From: Acidimicrobium ferrooxidans
GTDB taxonomy: Bacteria > Actinomycetota > Geothermincolia > Fen-727 > Anoxymicrobiaceae
Length of the DNA stretch: 64,000 nucleotides
Direction: 5' to 3'
Assembly (NCBI GenBank): GCA_020723485.1
Contig: DYIU01000002.1
Coordinates: 713,090 to 777,089 of the forward strand
Shown here one piece after another: positions 42,738 through 52,991 of this stretch (position 1 is the stretch's first letter; each line of letters starts with the position of its first letter). The notes under the pieces are model-generated. The model was not told where the DNA came from and searched no databases. It saw nothing but the letters and a program-made list of their open reading frames with translations. The translations under genes and the position numbers were made by a program.

Positions 42738-43511
42738 ATGCTGGGACACCTGAACCATGAATGGCTTTCCGGAGAGCAGAGCCCGGTAAGGCTCGCGCTC
42801 ATGCGCGTCTTCGCCCGCTGGATAGAGGTCCCTGTCCTCTTCCTCTCGTACCACGCGTGCGTCGGGCGCCTGCGCTTCATGTCGCGGTGGCGCCTTACCC
42901 GCTGGCTGCTGCTCTACCCCATCGCGTTTCCGTTCGGGCATTACGGTGACACCGGCCGCCCCTACCCCACCGACAGGCTCGTCGAGATGGTGCGCGGCCT
43001 GGAGGGCCGCATTGCTGTCGGCCCCTGCCGCTGCCGCATCGGCCACAGGTCCTGCCGCCACCCGATGGACACCGATATCGTCATCCGCACCGGGACCGAC
43101 GTCTGGCTCCAGGCGTTCCCCAAGGAGTACCGCGTCATCGAAGCCGAAGAGGCGGTGCGCATCATCGAGCTGTGCGCCTCGCTCGGGATGTTCCACATGG
43201 TTTTCCTGCACTGCCTAATCGGCAGCGCGATGAACGAGTACGTCATCTGCAACTGCTGCACGGACGGGTGCGTCCCTTACATCCTCAACCGCGCACTGGG
43301 CCAGGACATCTACCCCGTGGTCAAGGGCGACTGGCGCGCCAGCGCCGACGCCGGCATATGTGTCGCCTGCGGCACCTGCGTCGAGGTCTGCCCGTTCTCC
43401 GCCCGCGAGCTCACCGAAGGGAAGCCTGTCGTCGGGGAGTGCTTCGGCTGCGGCCTGTGCGCCGCCCGCTGCCCCACCGGCGCCTCACGCATGTGGTCGT
43501 GGCTCACCTGA
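42738..43511 (+). CDS. Cysteine-rich protein with two C-terminal [4Fe-4S] motifs
   Basis: A 257-residue protein. The C-terminus has two ferredoxin motifs, CVACGTCVEVCPF and CFGCGLCAARCPT. Upstream are further cysteine groups, GPCRCRIGHRSC and CNCCTDGC, that may bind another cluster. A hydrophobic stretch near residues 50-65 could touch the membrane. It seems an electron-transfer protein, but I do not recognise the full-length family. ATG with GGAG five bases upstream. The promoter may lie in or before the repeat element just upstream. Confidence 0.75.
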   Translation: MLGHLNHEWLSGEQSPVRLALMRVFARWIEVPVLFLSYHACVGRLRFMSRWRLTRWLLLYPIAFPFGHYGDTGRPYPTDRLVEMVRGLEGRIAVGPCRCRIGHRSCRHPMDTDIVIRTGTDVWLQAFPKEYRVIEAEEAVRIIELCASLGMFHMVFLHCLIGSAMNEYVICNCCTDGCVPYILNRALGQDIYPVVKGDWRASADAGICVACGTCVEVCPFSARELTEGKPVVGECFGCGLCAARCPTGASRMWSWLT

Positions 43512-43598
43512 CTCCCTCCGCGTTATAATTAGTCACCTTCGTAATAGCGCGGAACATGAATCCTCTCGGTGTAAGCAACAGGTTGGGAGGTACCGGTC

Positions 43599-46500
43599 AT
43601 GTCCAGGCGGCTCTTGAATCCCGTTCTCGTCGTGATGCTCATCATCGCGATACTCGTACCCTGGTCGTTCCTCTCGGGCAGCGCGCTCGCCGCGTACGCG
43701 TGGAACGACGCGCAAGGACCCGGCGACGGTGACGCCTGGGGTCTCGCCTGGGACTCGGCGAACAGTATCCTGTACAGGGGGACGATGACCCGCGGCGTCT
43801 GGAAATACCAGTCAGGCACCTGGAGCCAGCTGCCCGGGCTGAACCTCACACAGGTTTGGGCGCTCGCCTACGACCAGACCAACAACATCCTATACGCGGG
43901 CGGGTCCTACGGTGTTTACCGGTGCACCAACCCGAACACGTCCCCTTCCTGGACAAACACCGGCGGGGGGATATCCGGGAGCACATGCCACGAGCTCCTT
44001 TACATACAGGGCGCTAATGTGCTTCTTGCGGGTATGGCCGGCGTCGAAGGAGTGTGGGGGTGCACCAATCCGAACACCTCCCCGTCCTGGTCCGATACCA
44101 GCAACAACGGCATAGAGAACGCCATGGTCTTTTCGGTCGCGCTCGACTCTACGAACGGCTTTCTGTATGCGGCTTCGGACGGCGGGGCATGGCGGTACGA
44201 CAGCAGCACGTTCACCTGGGCCAGCATTCAGAGCGGCCTAACCTACAGCGAGTCGGATTCAATAGTCTACGACGCAACACGGAACAAGGTGTACATCGGG
44301 ATGAACGGCGGCAAGGGCGTCTGGCGCTGCGACAGCCCGAACACGGCGCCGGCATGGACAAGTATCGGCAATAACGGCATCCAGAACTCTAACGTTCTCG
44401 CTATGGCTTACGATGTCACAAACAACGTCCTCTACGCTTCCGGCCAGCCTTACGGGCCACTCGGTGTCTACGGCATCTGGAGCTGCCCGAACCCGGACAC
44501 CGCCCCCTCCTGGACGAACACCGGTGGCGGCGTGAGCGGATACGGCAGCTACAAGATGCTTTACCTGGCGAGTAGCAACACGCTTTACGCCGGCACGTTC
44601 AACCCGCAGATGTACAACGGCCGCGGCGTATGGTCGTGCGCCACCCCGAACACCGCGCCCTCGTGGTCCAAGCTTGGCGTGGGCGTGAGCGACTACTCCG
44701 TGTACTGCTACGCTTACGACAGCTCGAGGAACCTGCTCTACGCAGGGACCTCCAACGGCGTATGGAAGTGCTCGAACCCCGATACAGCGCCGACCTGGTC
44801 AGACGTGGGCTTGAGCAGTGTGGACGTGCTCTCACTCGCCTACGACCCGACTAGAAACCTTCTCTACGCCGGCATGGGCAACTACTACAAGGGAGTGCAG
44901 AGGTGCGCGAGCCCGGATTCCTCTCCGGCATGGACGAACCTCGGCACTCCCATCAACAGCCACGAGGTATGCTCGCTGGCCTGCGACACCGCCAACGACC
45001 GAGTATATGCGGGAGCAGCAAATGAGTACAGCTCTTTCAGCAACGGTGTTTTCCGCTGCGACAGTGCGAGCAGCGCCCCGGGCGGAGGCAGCAACTGGGT
45101 CACAACCAACCTCGGCGCCCAGACGAGAGCTCTGTGTTACGACGCGGCCCGGGGCATCCTCTATGCCGGCGGTCAGAGCGGCTTGTGGCGCTGCGCGAAC
45201 CCCGGGCCCGGGACTCCCGCCTGGACCGACATCACCGGCGCCATGACTGACACTCTAGTCGAAAGCCTTGCCTACGACCCTGCCCGCCACCTCCTGTACG
45301 CCGGCTGCCAGGGCGGTGTATGGCGAGGAAGCCCTCCGGACGCAACAGTCGGTTGGACCAAAACCAACAGCAGTTTCATGAGCGCAAGGGGCCTGGTCTA
45401 TGACGTCGGGCGCAACGACCTGCACGCCGCAGTATATGACGACGGGGTATGGCACTGCACCACGCCCGACACCTCTCCGTCTTGGGCCGACACGGAAGGA
45501 ATACTCAACGGCAAGAGAACACGCAGTGTAGCCTGTGTCCCCAACGGCATCATCCACGCCGGCACCTCAACGACCTCCCTTGCCTCGACATCGCTTGCAA
45601 TGGGCGGGTATTACGCTGAGGTCTCGGTAACGCCGAACCCGGTGCCGACCATCACCAGCATCAGCCCCACCACCAAGCAGGCGGGAGGAAGCGGGTTCAC
45701 CCTGACGGTGAACGGCACCAACTTTGTCTCCAACTCGGTCGTGCGGTGGAACGGGGGCGACCGCGTCACCACGTACGTCTCGCCGACTCGCCTGACCGCC
45801 GCTATAACCGCGTCCGACCTGGTCTTTCCGGCCACCAAGAGCGTCACCGTCTCCAATCCATCGCCAGGTGGAGGCTCATCCAACTCAAAAACGTTCTCGA
45901 TCTCATCCACAGCCTCTACCTGGTACCTCGCGGAGGGCACAACCGCCTGGGGTTTCGATACATATATAACAATAGAGAATCCGAATCAGAGCGCGCTGCA
46001 GGCCGCCGTGACGTATATGCCTACCGGTAGAAGCAATGTGACTGAGACAGTGAACCTCCCCGCCCGCAGTCAGACCACGCTCACCAACGACCACCTGGTC
46101 CAGAAGCTGGGCGGTACTTATGACTTCTCCACCAGGGTGGTTTCTTCAGACCCAATCAAAGCCATTGCAGTAGACCGCACCATGTCCTGGAACGGGGGCG
46201 CGGGCAAGAGAGGAGCCGGTACCGGACAGGAGGCCCACTCCTCCGTAGGGGTGAAGTCGGCCTCTACCTCCTGGTACATGCCCGAAGGCTCCTCCAAGTG
46301 GGGATTTGAGTGCTGGCTCTGCATACAGAACCCGAACTCGAGCAAGGCCACCTGCCAGGTGACCTACATGATAGAGGGGGCGGATCCGGTCACAAAGACC
46401 AAGGAGGTCCCAGCCAACGCACGCGAGACCTACAACATGTTCAACGACATCGGCAACATGGACGCCTCCATCAGGGTGACCGCGGACAAGCCAATAATTC

Positions 46501-47201
46501 CCGAGCGCTCAATGTACAGAAACGCCCGCCGCGAGGGCCATGAGTCGATAGGTACAACCACCACGGCCACCACTTACTACCTGGCCGAGGGAACTACCAA
46601 TTATGGGTTCACCGCTTACGTCTGCATCCAGAATCCGAATAACGAGGCGGCAGACGTGAACCTAACTTACATGACGCCAGGAGGCCCGGTGCCTCACCCG
46701 GGTAACCCTGTTCCGATGCCTGCGAATTCCAGAAAGACCATAAGAGTGAACGACTTCCTTCCCAACCAGGACTTCAGTACGAGGGTCAGCTGCTCGAAAC
46801 CCATCATCGCGGAACGCGCCATGTACTGGGACAACGGGACAGGCGAGGCCTGCCACGACTCCATCGGGATAAGCGCCCCCCGCAGGACGTTCTACCTGCC
46901 TGACGGGCAATCGTCCGACGGCCGCGAGACATATATCTGCGTGCAGAACCCGAACCCGGACACCGTGAGCCTCAGCATCGGCTACCTCAGGGCCGGAGGA
47001 GGGGAAGTGGTGGAGAGATATGAGCACATCGCCGGCAACTCCCGGCAGACGTTCAACCTGGCACAGCACTCCGGGATAAACGGGCGTGCCTCGGTATTGG
47101 TCACAACCGAAGTTCAGCAGCAGGTGATAATCGTAGAGCGCGCCATGTACTGGAACAACCGGGGCGCGGGCACTGACACCATCGGCTGCTGCGGCGACTA
47201 G
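43599..47201 (+). CDS. Giant secreted protein: 14-blade propeller head, IPT domain and four-module stalk
   Basis: A 1200-residue secreted protein. A signal peptide (1-33) is followed by 14 repeats of about 45 residues built around LAYDxTxNxLYAG and GVWRCxNPxTxPSWT (about 40-670), enough for two seven-bladed propellers. An IPT/TIG domain (about 683-770, [20 protein letters not shown]) comes next, then four DUF5719-like modules, each starting with a form of TWYLAEGTT...GF.TYI.IQNP and containing an AERxMYWN-type end. There is no sortase motif. It ends in [15 protein letters not shown] plus a few residues. A TATAAT lies at 43524-43529. The stop overlaps that of the convergent gene. It is a likely surface adhesin or matrix protein. 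Confidence 0.85.
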   Translation: MSRRLLNPVLVVMLIIAILVPWSFLSGSALAAYAWNDAQGPGDGDAWGLAWDSANSILYRGTMTRGVWKYQSGTWSQLPGLNLTQVWALAYDQTNNILYAGGSYGVYRCTNPNTSPSWTNTGGGISGSTCHELLYIQGANVLLAGMAGVEGVWGCTNPNTSPSWSDTSNNGIENAMVFSVALDSTNGFLYAASDGGAWRYDSSTFTWASIQSGLTYSESDSIVYDATRNKVYIGMNGGKGVWRCDSPNTAPAWTSIGNNGIQNSNVLAMAYDVTNNVLYASGQPYGPLGVYGIWSCPNPDTAPSWTNTGGGVSGYGSYKMLYLASSNTLYAGTFNPQMYNGRGVWSCATPNTAPSWSKLGVGVSDYSVYCYAYDSSRNLLYAGTSNGVWKCSNPDTAPTWSDVGLSSVDVLSLAYDPTRNLLYAGMGNYYKGVQRCASPDSSPAWTNLGTPINSHEVCSLACDTANDRVYAGAANEYSSFSNGVFRCDSASSAPGGGSNWVTTNLGAQTRALCYDAARGILYAGGQSGLWRCANPGPGTPAWTDITGAMTDTLVESLAYDPARHLLYAGCQGGVWRGSPPDATVGWTKTNSSFMSARGLVYDVGRNDLHAAVYDDGVWHCTTPDTSPSWADTEGILNGKRTRSVACVPNGIIHAGTSTTSLASTSLAMGGYYAEVSVTPNPVPTITSISPTTKQAGGSGFTLTVNGTNFVSNSVVRWNGGDRVTTYVSPTRLTAAITASDLVFPATKSVTVSNPSPGGGSSNSKTFSISSTASTWYLAEGTTAWGFDTYITIENPNQSALQAAVTYMPTGRSNVTETVNLPARSQTTLTNDHLVQKLGGTYDFSTRVVSSDPIKAIAVDRTMSWNGGAGKRGAGTGQEAHSSVGVKSASTSWYMPEGSSKWGFECWLCIQNPNSSKATCQVTYMIEGADPVTKTKEVPANARETYNMFNDIGNMDASIRVTADKPIIPERSMYRNARREGHESIGTTTTATTYYLAEGTTNYGFTAYVCIQNPNNEAADVNLTYMTPGGPVPHPGNPVPMPANSRKTIRVNDFLPNQDFSTRVSCSKPIIAERAMYWDNGTGEACHDSIGISAPRRTFYLPDGQSSDGRETYICVQNPNPDTVSLSIGYLRAGGGEVVERYEHIAGNSRQTFNLAQHSGINGRASVLVTTEVQQQVIIVERAMYWNNRGAGTDTIGCCGD

Positions 47202-47947
47202 GGCCCCTTGACCAGCCTGTAGGGGAAACCGGAGGTCATGTTGCGGGGTGAGTTGCCTCCCCAGGTCGCGCCCCCCGTACAGAAGAAAGAGATGTTGCCG
47301 GCGTCCTCTACGTAGGGAACCACCGTCGAGTTGCGGCACATCGACATGTCGGCGACCGCGTTCTTCGCCGCCTTCTCGAACGCCTTCGAGACAGACTCCT
47401 TGCGGAAGACCTTCTTTACCAGGGCGTCGAACCACTTCATACGGATGAGGAGGTTGAGCGAGTAGTTGAGCGCGTGGACGAGCATCACCCGCCAGCTCAG
47501 GCCGCCCTCCCCGACGCCGAGCGCGGTCCACCCTATACGGCCCCGATACTTCCGCTGGAGCGCCGAGTCCCCGAGCTCCTCGGCGAGCCTGTTCAGCTGT
47601 GCCGGCCGGCCGCGCAAGATGACGACGTCTGGCTCGGTGCCCTCGCGGAACCGGTCGAGGCGGGCGAGGTAGATGCCCGCAACGCCGGGTTCGAGTCTGG
47701 GCTCGAGACTCAACTCGAACTCACTCTCCGCGCTCTTCAGACCGAGGACCGCCGGCGACCACTTGCAGACCTCTATCGAGCCGGGCTTGACCACGAGTTC
47801 CTCCCCCGCGGTCGCGCGCCGCACCGCGTCGCAGTAGGAGACCCCCTGGTACTCCGACACATCCTCGAACCCGGCGAGCGAGCGCAGTACCTTCACGCCC
47901 ACCGGCGGCACATCGAACCTCGCCCCGTCGAACACTAAAGCCTCCAT
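47198..47947 (-). CDS. DUF169 family protein
   Basis: A 249-residue protein resembling DUF169 (COG2043): [11 protein letters not shown] near the start, SYCDAVRRA with one conserved Cys, [12 protein letters not shown] with another, and [25 protein letters not shown] near the end. Function is unknown; family members often occur near redox or one-carbon genes. ATG at 47947 with GAGAAG upstream. The stop TAG is the complement of the convergent gene's stop; both use the palindrome CTAG at 47198-47201. Confidence 0.75.
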   Translation of the reverse strand: MEALVFDGARFDVPPVGVKVLRSLAGFEDVSEYQGVSYCDAVRRATAGEELVVKPGSIEVCKWSPAVLGLKSAESEFELSLEPRLEPGVAGIYLARLDRFREGTEPDVVILRGRPAQLNRLAEELGDSALQRKYRGRIGWTALGVGEGGLSWRVMLVHALNYSLNLLIRMKWFDALVKKVFRKESVSKAFEKAAKNAVADMSMCRNSTVVPYVEDAGNISFFCTGGATWGGNSPRNMTSGFPYRLVKGP

Positions 47948-47966
47948 CTTCTCGCGATATTAATGT

Positions 47967-48365
47967 CTATGCCTGCGGCGGCGCTGAAGAGGCGTCGGCG
48001 GCGGCGAACACCTCCGCGGCTGCAGCCAGGCCGTTGAGCGCCGCCGGGAAACCGGCGTAGACCGCCATCTGCATCAGTATCTCGACGACTTCCTCTCGCG
48101 AGAGGCCCGCGTTGAGGCCGGCCCTTATGTGCATCTTCAACTGGGGCTGCGCTGTGCCCAGGGCCGTGAGCGCCGATATGGTCGCTATCTCGCGCGACCT
48201 CACGTGAAGGCCCGGGCGCGAGTAGACGTCGCCGAACGCGAACTCGATGACGTAGCGCGCCATGTCGGGGGCTATGTCCTTGAGGCTGGCGACAACCACC
48301 TCGCCGCCGTGGGGATCGATTTCCTTCAGCTTCTCCCAGCCGCGCTCGTACCTGTCATCGGGCAT
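47967..48365 (-). CDS. Carboxymuconolactone decarboxylase family protein
   Basis: A 132-residue all-helical protein of the CMD/AhpD superfamily: REIATISALTALGTAQPQLK, HIRAGLNAGLSREEVVEIL and MAVYAGFPAALNGLAAA. The CxxC of AhpD peroxidases is absent, which fits the gamma-carboxymuconolactone decarboxylase branch. The ATG at 48365 is preceded by AAAGGATGTGAG. Real substrate unknown. It lies upstream of the DUF169 gene in the same direction. Confidence 0.82.
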   Translation of the reverse strand: MPDDRYERGWEKLKEIDPHGGEVVVASLKDIAPDMARYVIEFAFGDVYSRPGLHVRSREIATISALTALGTAQPQLKMHIRAGLNAGLSREEVVEILMQMAVYAGFPAALNGLAAAAEVFAAADASSAPPQA

Positions 48366-48490
48366 CGCTCTCTCACATCCTTTCTCAGCCAGCAGGTGAA
48401 TGAGGTTCTCCTTATTCAGTCTACCGGAACAGCTCGCCATGATTGTCTATCTATTACAACATACATCCGCAGAGAGCTCCTGCTTTGCCG

Positions 48491-48517
48491 GAACGTAACA
48501 AGAACGGCCTGACCCCC
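48491..48517. repeat. Degenerate half element, subfamily 2
   Basis: On the minus strand GGGGTCAGGCCGTTCTTGTT followed by ACGTTC. It lies about 10 bases downstream of the stop of the coding remnant at 48528-48647, as expected of the family. Confidence 0.5.
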
Positions 48518-48527
48518 ATTGTTCTCC

Positions 48528-48647
48528 TCAGGCGTCCTTCAGAACAGGGTCCTGCTTACCTATGTTCCTCAGGATGACAGTCGACCTCTCCTCGCCGAAC
48601 ATCCGGGTGAAGCAGCAGAAGTCTGTGACGCGAAGGCGTAGGAATAC
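48528..48647 (-). pseudogene. Possible 3' remnant of a gene
   Basis: Minus-strand translation gives a short open segment ending with TDFCCFTRMFGEERSTVIL and a stop TGA at 48528-48530. The frame is closed upstream by a stop and has no start or ribosome binding site. The half repeat element immediately after the stop is what hints that this was once a real gene end. The parent family is not recognised. Confidence 0.3.
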
Positions 48648-49103
48648 ACTCCTAATGGTGTGCAGCGGCGCAGGTTTGAATCACACTGACAGCAGTTGTT
48701 GACAGAAGTGATCACTGACCACAGAAATCAGTCAAACCGGGTCACGAAAGCCGCAGGTAGCGTTACTCCTGTTGTTCTGAATAACAGTTAATAAATACTG
48801 TTAACTATTGAGATTCAAACCTGCGGGTCATGTCCCCTGGAGTGGGTCATGTCCATGGAGCGGGTCCATATCTTAGAAGCACGGCTCCGGTCTTGGAGAT
48901 CACTGCATCCCGTTCGACCCGGTCGACCCGCCTCGCCTCGCCGGAACCACCTTCTATCTGGGCCGCCAGCCCGGTCGACCCGGCGCTTTCCAGCCGGGGC
49001 TGACATCCCTCGGTAGCATCGACTCGAATACGGCAAAGGGAGATGAAAGGGTTGGGAAGCCACGCGTGTAATGCACTTATGGGACTCGAGGGAGGGAGTT
49101 GCG

Positions 49104-49961
49104 ATGGACGAAGTCATCAGGGTCGAGAGCGTTGCCTACTCCTACAACGGGACGCCGGCGGTCGACCATATAAGCTTCGAGGTGGGCGCGGGCGAGGTGC
49201 TGGGGTTCCTGGGCCCGAACGGGGCGGGCAAGACCACCACCCTCAAGATACTCATCGGGCTCCTACCCGTCCAGGAGGGCTCCGTATCAATCCTCGGCAT
49301 GGACATCAAGAAGCAGCGGAAAGAGGTCCAGTCGAGGATCGGGGTCTGCTTCGAGGAGAAGAACCTCTACGAGGAGATGTCGGCCGCCGAGAACCTCAGG
49401 TTCTTCGCCTCGCTCTTCGGCGCGCGCGACTTCGACCCGGTGCCGCTGCTCGAGAGGGTGGGCCTGCCTGTCGAGCGGAAGGACCGCGTGCATAACTTCT
49501 CCAAGGGGATGAAGCAGCGGCTGATGATAGCGCGCTCGCTCGTCAACAGCCCGGACATCCTGTTCCTGGACGAGCCTACCGACGGACTCGACCCTGTCTC
49601 GTCCAAGGCCATCCGAACACTCGTCACCGAGGAGAAGGCGCGCGGCGGCGCCGTCTTCCTCACAACGCACGACATGATGGAGGCGGACGTGCTCTCCGAC
49701 CGGGTGGCTTTCATAAACGAGGGAAAGATAGCGGCGCTCGATACCCCTGACAACCTCAAACACCAGTTCGGGCGCCGGACCGTGAAGGTCCGTTACTACG
49801 AGGGTGACCAGCTCACCGAGGAAGAGCTATCGCTCGACGAGGAGGGCACGGCCGTCAGGGTCGAGGACATCATGGCACAGCGCCGGGTGCTCGACATGCA
49901 CACCGAGGAGGCGACCCTCGAGGACATCTTCATCCAGCTCACGGGCCGGAGGCTCGACTGA
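49104..49961 (+). CDS. ABC-2 type exporter ATP-binding protein
   Basis: A 285-residue ABC ATPase. Walker A is GPNGAGKTT, the Q-loop and linker are present, the signature is FSKGMKQRL (in place of LSGGQ), Walker B is ILFLDEPTDGLDP, and the switch His is in TTHDMMEAD. The extra C-terminal domain (about 225-285) resembles that of NatA/antibiotic exporters. ATG at 49104 follows GGGAGGGAG. It is followed one base later by a permease gene and forms a three-gene exporter operon. Confidence 0.92.
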   Translation: MDEVIRVESVAYSYNGTPAVDHISFEVGAGEVLGFLGPNGAGKTTTLKILIGLLPVQEGSVSILGMDIKKQRKEVQSRIGVCFEEKNLYEEMSAAENLRFFASLFGARDFDPVPLLERVGLPVERKDRVHNFSKGMKQRLMIARSLVNSPDILFLDEPTDGLDPVSSKAIRTLVTEEKARGGAVFLTTHDMMEADVLSDRVAFINEGKIAALDTPDNLKHQFGRRTVKVRYYEGDQLTEEELSLDEEGTAVRVEDIMAQRRVLDMHTEEATLEDIFIQLTGRRLD

Positions 49962-49962
49962 C

Positions 49963-51102
49963 ATGGCGCGCAACGGCCCGCGCCGGCTCAGGATAATCCG
50001 CACGATAACCGCGAAGGACCTTACCGAGTACACCCGTGACAAGCTCTGGATGATACTGACCCCTCTGGTCCTCGTAGCTTTCACCGTCGTCTTCTGGCTG
50101 ATGCCGTCCACCGTCGAGGAGACCCTGGTGCTGGGCGTCCACCAGAGAGGAATGGATGCCCTCATCGCGCAGCTCGAGTCCGGCGCCGAGGCGCGCCAGG
50201 GCCTTATGGTCATCGAGTTCGACTCGAAAGATGAGCTCATCTCCGCGGTAGAGGGCAAGACGAAGGCCAAAGGACCGGACGGTGAGGAATTGAGCGTCCC
50301 CATAGGGGTGGATTTCGGCGCCGATTTCGCCTCCGATATCGCGGCTGGACGCACCCCGAAGGTCGACGTCTACGTCTCGGCGGAGACCCCGGAGGAGTAC
50401 CGGAGCGCGGTGTCCGCTTTCGTCAGCGAGCTCGCCTACTCGCTGGCCGGCGACGAGTCGCCGGTCACGATGCCCGACTCCGCCGAGATAATACTTGGCA
50501 CCGACCGCGCGGGCTCCCAGGTGCCGCTGCGGGAGCGGTTCAGGCCGATAGTGGTCTTCATGATACTGCTGACCGAGTCGTTCGCGCTGTCGTCGCTTGT
50601 GGCCAACGAGGTGCGCACCAGGACGGCAGCGGCGCTCTCGGTGACCCCGGCCACCACGGGCGACATCATTGCGGCCAAGGGCCTGACAGGTACGGTGCTC
50701 GCTCTGAGCCAGGCCGTCATACTCCTCGCCCTCACACGCTCCTTCACCGCGGACAACTGGTTGATGCTCATCGTGACCGCGGCGTTGGGCGCGCTTCTCG
50801 CCACCGGGGTGGCGGTCGTCGCCGGCTCCTGGGGTCGGGATTTCATGGGGACGCTCTTCATCGGGATGGCGTTCCTCATACCGATGATGGTGCCGGCGTT
50901 CGCTGTGCTGTTCCCGGGCACGCCGTCGGCCTGGATAAAGGTGCTGCCGTCCTACGGGATCATTCAGGCCCTCGTAGGAGTGACGGCCTACGGGCAGGGG
51001 TGGGGCGACATCCTGCCCTACCTCGCGGTCGCCGCGGCGTGGTGCCTGGCGCTGGGCGCCGCGGGCGTGTTCGCGCTGGGGAGGAGGGTGAGGTCGCTGT
51101 GA
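49963..51102 (+). CDS. ABC-2 type permease, NatB-like (1)
   Basis: A 379-residue membrane permease. One N-terminal helix (LWMILTPLVLVAFTVVFWL) is followed by a large outside loop (about 55-200) and five or six C-terminal helices (PIVVFMILLTESFALSSLV to the end). This is the NatB/ABC-2 layout. ATG at 49963, one base after the ATPase stop. It overlaps the next permease gene by four bases (GTGA). Confidence 0.87.
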   Translation: MARNGPRRLRIIRTITAKDLTEYTRDKLWMILTPLVLVAFTVVFWLMPSTVEETLVLGVHQRGMDALIAQLESGAEARQGLMVIEFDSKDELISAVEGKTKAKGPDGEELSVPIGVDFGADFASDIAAGRTPKVDVYVSAETPEEYRSAVSAFVSELAYSLAGDESPVTMPDSAEIILGTDRAGSQVPLRERFRPIVVFMILLTESFALSSLVANEVRTRTAAALSVTPATTGDIIAAKGLTGTVLALSQAVILLALTRSFTADNWLMLIVTAALGALLATGVAVVAGSWGRDFMGTLFIGMAFLIPMMVPAFAVLFPGTPSAWIKVLPSYGIIQALVGVTAYGQGWGDILPYLAVAAAWCLALGAAGVFALGRRVRSL

Positions 51103-52154
51103 GCCTCAAGCACTCCGCGAAAATACTCTTCAAGGACCTGCGCCTCGGGCCGCGCTCACCGATATTCCTGTTCGTCATCGTGATGCCCGTCCTCATGACC
51201 GTCGTCATCCAGCTCGTCTTCGGGGGGCTCTTCGCCGCCGAGCCGCGATTGGGCATCGTGGACCTTGGCTCCTCCGAACTGATCGCGCAGGCGAAGAAGC
51301 TCGACGGCATCAGGGTCACAGTCGTCAAGGACGAGGCCACGCTCAAGAGGATGGTCGAGGCGAACGACCTGGACGCGGGCCTGGTGCTCCAACCCGGATT
51401 CGACCAGGCGGTTCGCGCCGGCGAGAAGCCGACGCTCGGCTTCTATATCAGCGGCGAGAGCCTGGCCTCAAACCGAATAATCCTGAGCGTAACCGCGCTG
51501 GAGCTCGTGCGGGGCGTGGAGGGAAAGCCGGCGCCGGTCGAGGTCACGGTCAAGACCGCGGGCGACGCCACCGCGCTGACCATCTCGGAACGCCTGGTCC
51601 CACTGCTGGTCTTTTACGCCCTGCTTATAGCGGCGGTCTTCCTCACCGCCTTCAGCTTCGCCGAGGAGCGGGAGCGCCATACCCTCTCGGCGGTCCTGGT
51701 GACGCCGGCGAGCATCGGCGACATGCTGGCGGCGAAAGGGGCGCTCGGCTTCGGCCTGGCCATCGTGATGTCGGTGATAACGCTCGCCCTCAACGGCTCC
51801 CTCAAGGGGGAGGCGCTCGCCCTGGTGCTGGCGTTGCTCGTAGCCGCCCTGATGCTGACCGAGGTCGGCCTCATCTTCGGGACCGCGGCGAAGGACTCAA
51901 AAGGGCTCTTCACTCTCATGAAGAGCACGGGCATACTCTTCATGGCACCGGTGTTCTTCTACCTGTTCCCCGGCTGGCCCCAGTGGATAGCGAAGCTCTT
52001 CCCGACGTGGTGGATAATCGACCCCGTGGTCGGCGTAGCGGTCCGAGGCGAGACCCTGGGCGGGATATGGTGGACCCTGGTCGTGGCGTTGGGAATCTGC
52101 GTCCTGCTCGTCCCCCTCATCGCACTCACCACGTCACGCATGCAGTCCACGTAA
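51099..52154 (+). CDS. ABC-2 type permease, NatB-like (2)
   Basis: A 351-residue permease of the same layout: an N-terminal helix (SPIFLFVIVMPVLMTVVIQL), an outside domain, then six helices. EERERHTLSAVLVTPASIGD matches the first permease's ALSVTPATTGD, showing they are paralogues. GTG at 51099 overlaps the stop of the preceding gene and has GAGGAGGGTGAG upstream. With the ATPase it forms a heterodimeric exporter; substrate is unknown. Confidence 0.85.
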   Translation: MSLKHSAKILFKDLRLGPRSPIFLFVIVMPVLMTVVIQLVFGGLFAAEPRLGIVDLGSSELIAQAKKLDGIRVTVVKDEATLKRMVEANDLDAGLVLQPGFDQAVRAGEKPTLGFYISGESLASNRIILSVTALELVRGVEGKPAPVEVTVKTAGDATALTISERLVPLLVFYALLIAAVFLTAFSFAEERERHTLSAVLVTPASIGDMLAAKGALGFGLAIVMSVITLALNGSLKGEALALVLALLVAALMLTEVGLIFGTAAKDSKGLFTLMKSTGILFMAPVFFYLFPGWPQWIAKLFPTWWIIDPVVGVAVRGETLGGIWWTLVVALGICVLLVPLIALTTSRMQST

Positions 52155-52160
52155 CGGGCT

Positions 52161-52577
52161 TCAAACCCGAGGTTGCCTCCGGACGGCCGTAAACCCCTGC
52201 TCGGCGAAGTGCCGGTCGAAGGCGAAGGCCTCTTTGAGCCCGATTCGCCTCATGAGCACGAAGCTCACGCAGTCTGTCAGGCTGAGCTTCTTCTTCCACG
52301 CGAGCAGGTAGGCGGTCGCGGCCTCGCGGTGGATCTCCTCATCAACCCATTCAACCCGCATCAGGGGAACGAGCCTCTCTGTGAACCCCCTCACCGCCTC
52401 GAGCCCGAGCCTCGAGTGGAGCAGCGCAGTCGTCTCGACCACGACGTAGTTTGAGGTGACGAGCAGGTAGTCTTCATCGACCAACTCGTCCCAGGCCCCG
52501 ACCGCTTTCTCATGGAATTCGTCACTGCCGTCGAGGGCGGCGTAGAGCGCCGACGTGTCGACAAAGCAGGCTTTCAC
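52161..52577 (-). CDS. vapC: PIN-domain toxin, VapC-like
   Basis: A 138-residue PIN-domain ribonuclease. Seen are the first acid in CFVDTSALYA, the second in SNYVVVETTAL, and a later DCVSFVLM and FDRHF with the last acids. GTG at 52577 overlaps the stop of the antitoxin gene (GTGA), a typical toxin-antitoxin arrangement. The target RNA is unknown. Faces the permease operon tail to tail. Confidence 0.87.
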   Translation of the reverse strand: MKACFVDTSALYAALDGSDEFHEKAVGAWDELVDEDYLLVTSNYVVVETTALLHSRLGLEAVRGFTERLVPLMRVEWVDEEIHREAATAYLLAWKKKLSLTDCVSFVLMRRIGLKEAFAFDRHFAEQGFTAVRRQPRV

Positions 52578-52819
52578 CGGATACCCTCCGCCAGGTATTC
52601 GTCGTGCCTCCGGGAAATGTCTTTCGTCCCGGATTTGAACCTGCCCATCAACTCGCGCGCCCGTGCCTTGAGCTCTTTATCGCCAGGAGTAGCCTGCACG
52701 CTGAGCTCGTGGTCTACCCCCGAACGTATGAGCTCGGCCATGGACACCCCCATTGCGCCGGCCTTCTTCTTGAGTTTCCTGTACTGGTCTTCTGTGAGCT
52801 GTATCTGAGTCCTGACCAC
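52574..52819 (-). CDS. vapB: Ribbon-helix-helix antitoxin, VapB-like
   Basis: About 81 residues from GTG at 52819, which has GGAGG five bases upstream; an in-frame ATG at 52858 has no ribosome binding site. The N-terminus TQIQLTEDQYRKLKKKAGAM followed by GVSMAELIRSGVD is a ribbon-helix-helix DNA-binding domain. The charged C-terminal half would cover the PIN toxin. It lies upstream of and overlaps vapC. Confidence 0.8.
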   Translation of the reverse strand: MVRTQIQLTEDQYRKLKKKAGAMGVSMAELIRSGVDHELSVQATPGDKELKARARELMGRFKSGTKDISRRHDEYLAEGIR

Positions 52820-52970
52820 TCCGACCTCCGGTGTACTGTTATCACTATTAGATGTCATGATAACACATAGGAACCCGATGGTAAATAGGCAAAGCAATAC
52901 TAGCAAATGGATATGACGGCCGGAACAGGCTGTTCGCGGTAGCCCAGGCCCCTTACCGTGTCATGGAATC

Positions 52971-52982
52971 AGACATGACCCC
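52971..52982. repeat. Degenerate remnant of stop-proximal element
   Basis: On the minus strand GGGGTCATGTCT lies about ten bases after the TAG stop of the gene at 52992. It resembles the element core with one base altered. Confidence 0.35.
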
Positions 52983-52991
52983 AGATTATGA

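Larger units (their letters stand above)
48366..49103. other. Long intergenic region with repeats
   Basis: About 740 bases without an intact gene. It contains a half repeat element (48491-48517), a short coding remnant on the minus strand (48528-48647), a 14-base inverted repeat CGCAGGTTTGAATC (48669-48682) / GATTCAAACCTGCG (48812-48825) that frames a more AT-rich segment, an internal AACAGT/ACTGTT palindrome near 48783-48802, and direct repeats of GGGTCATGTCC at 48825 and 48844. The framed segment could be a small MITE-like insertion. Confidence 0.5.
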
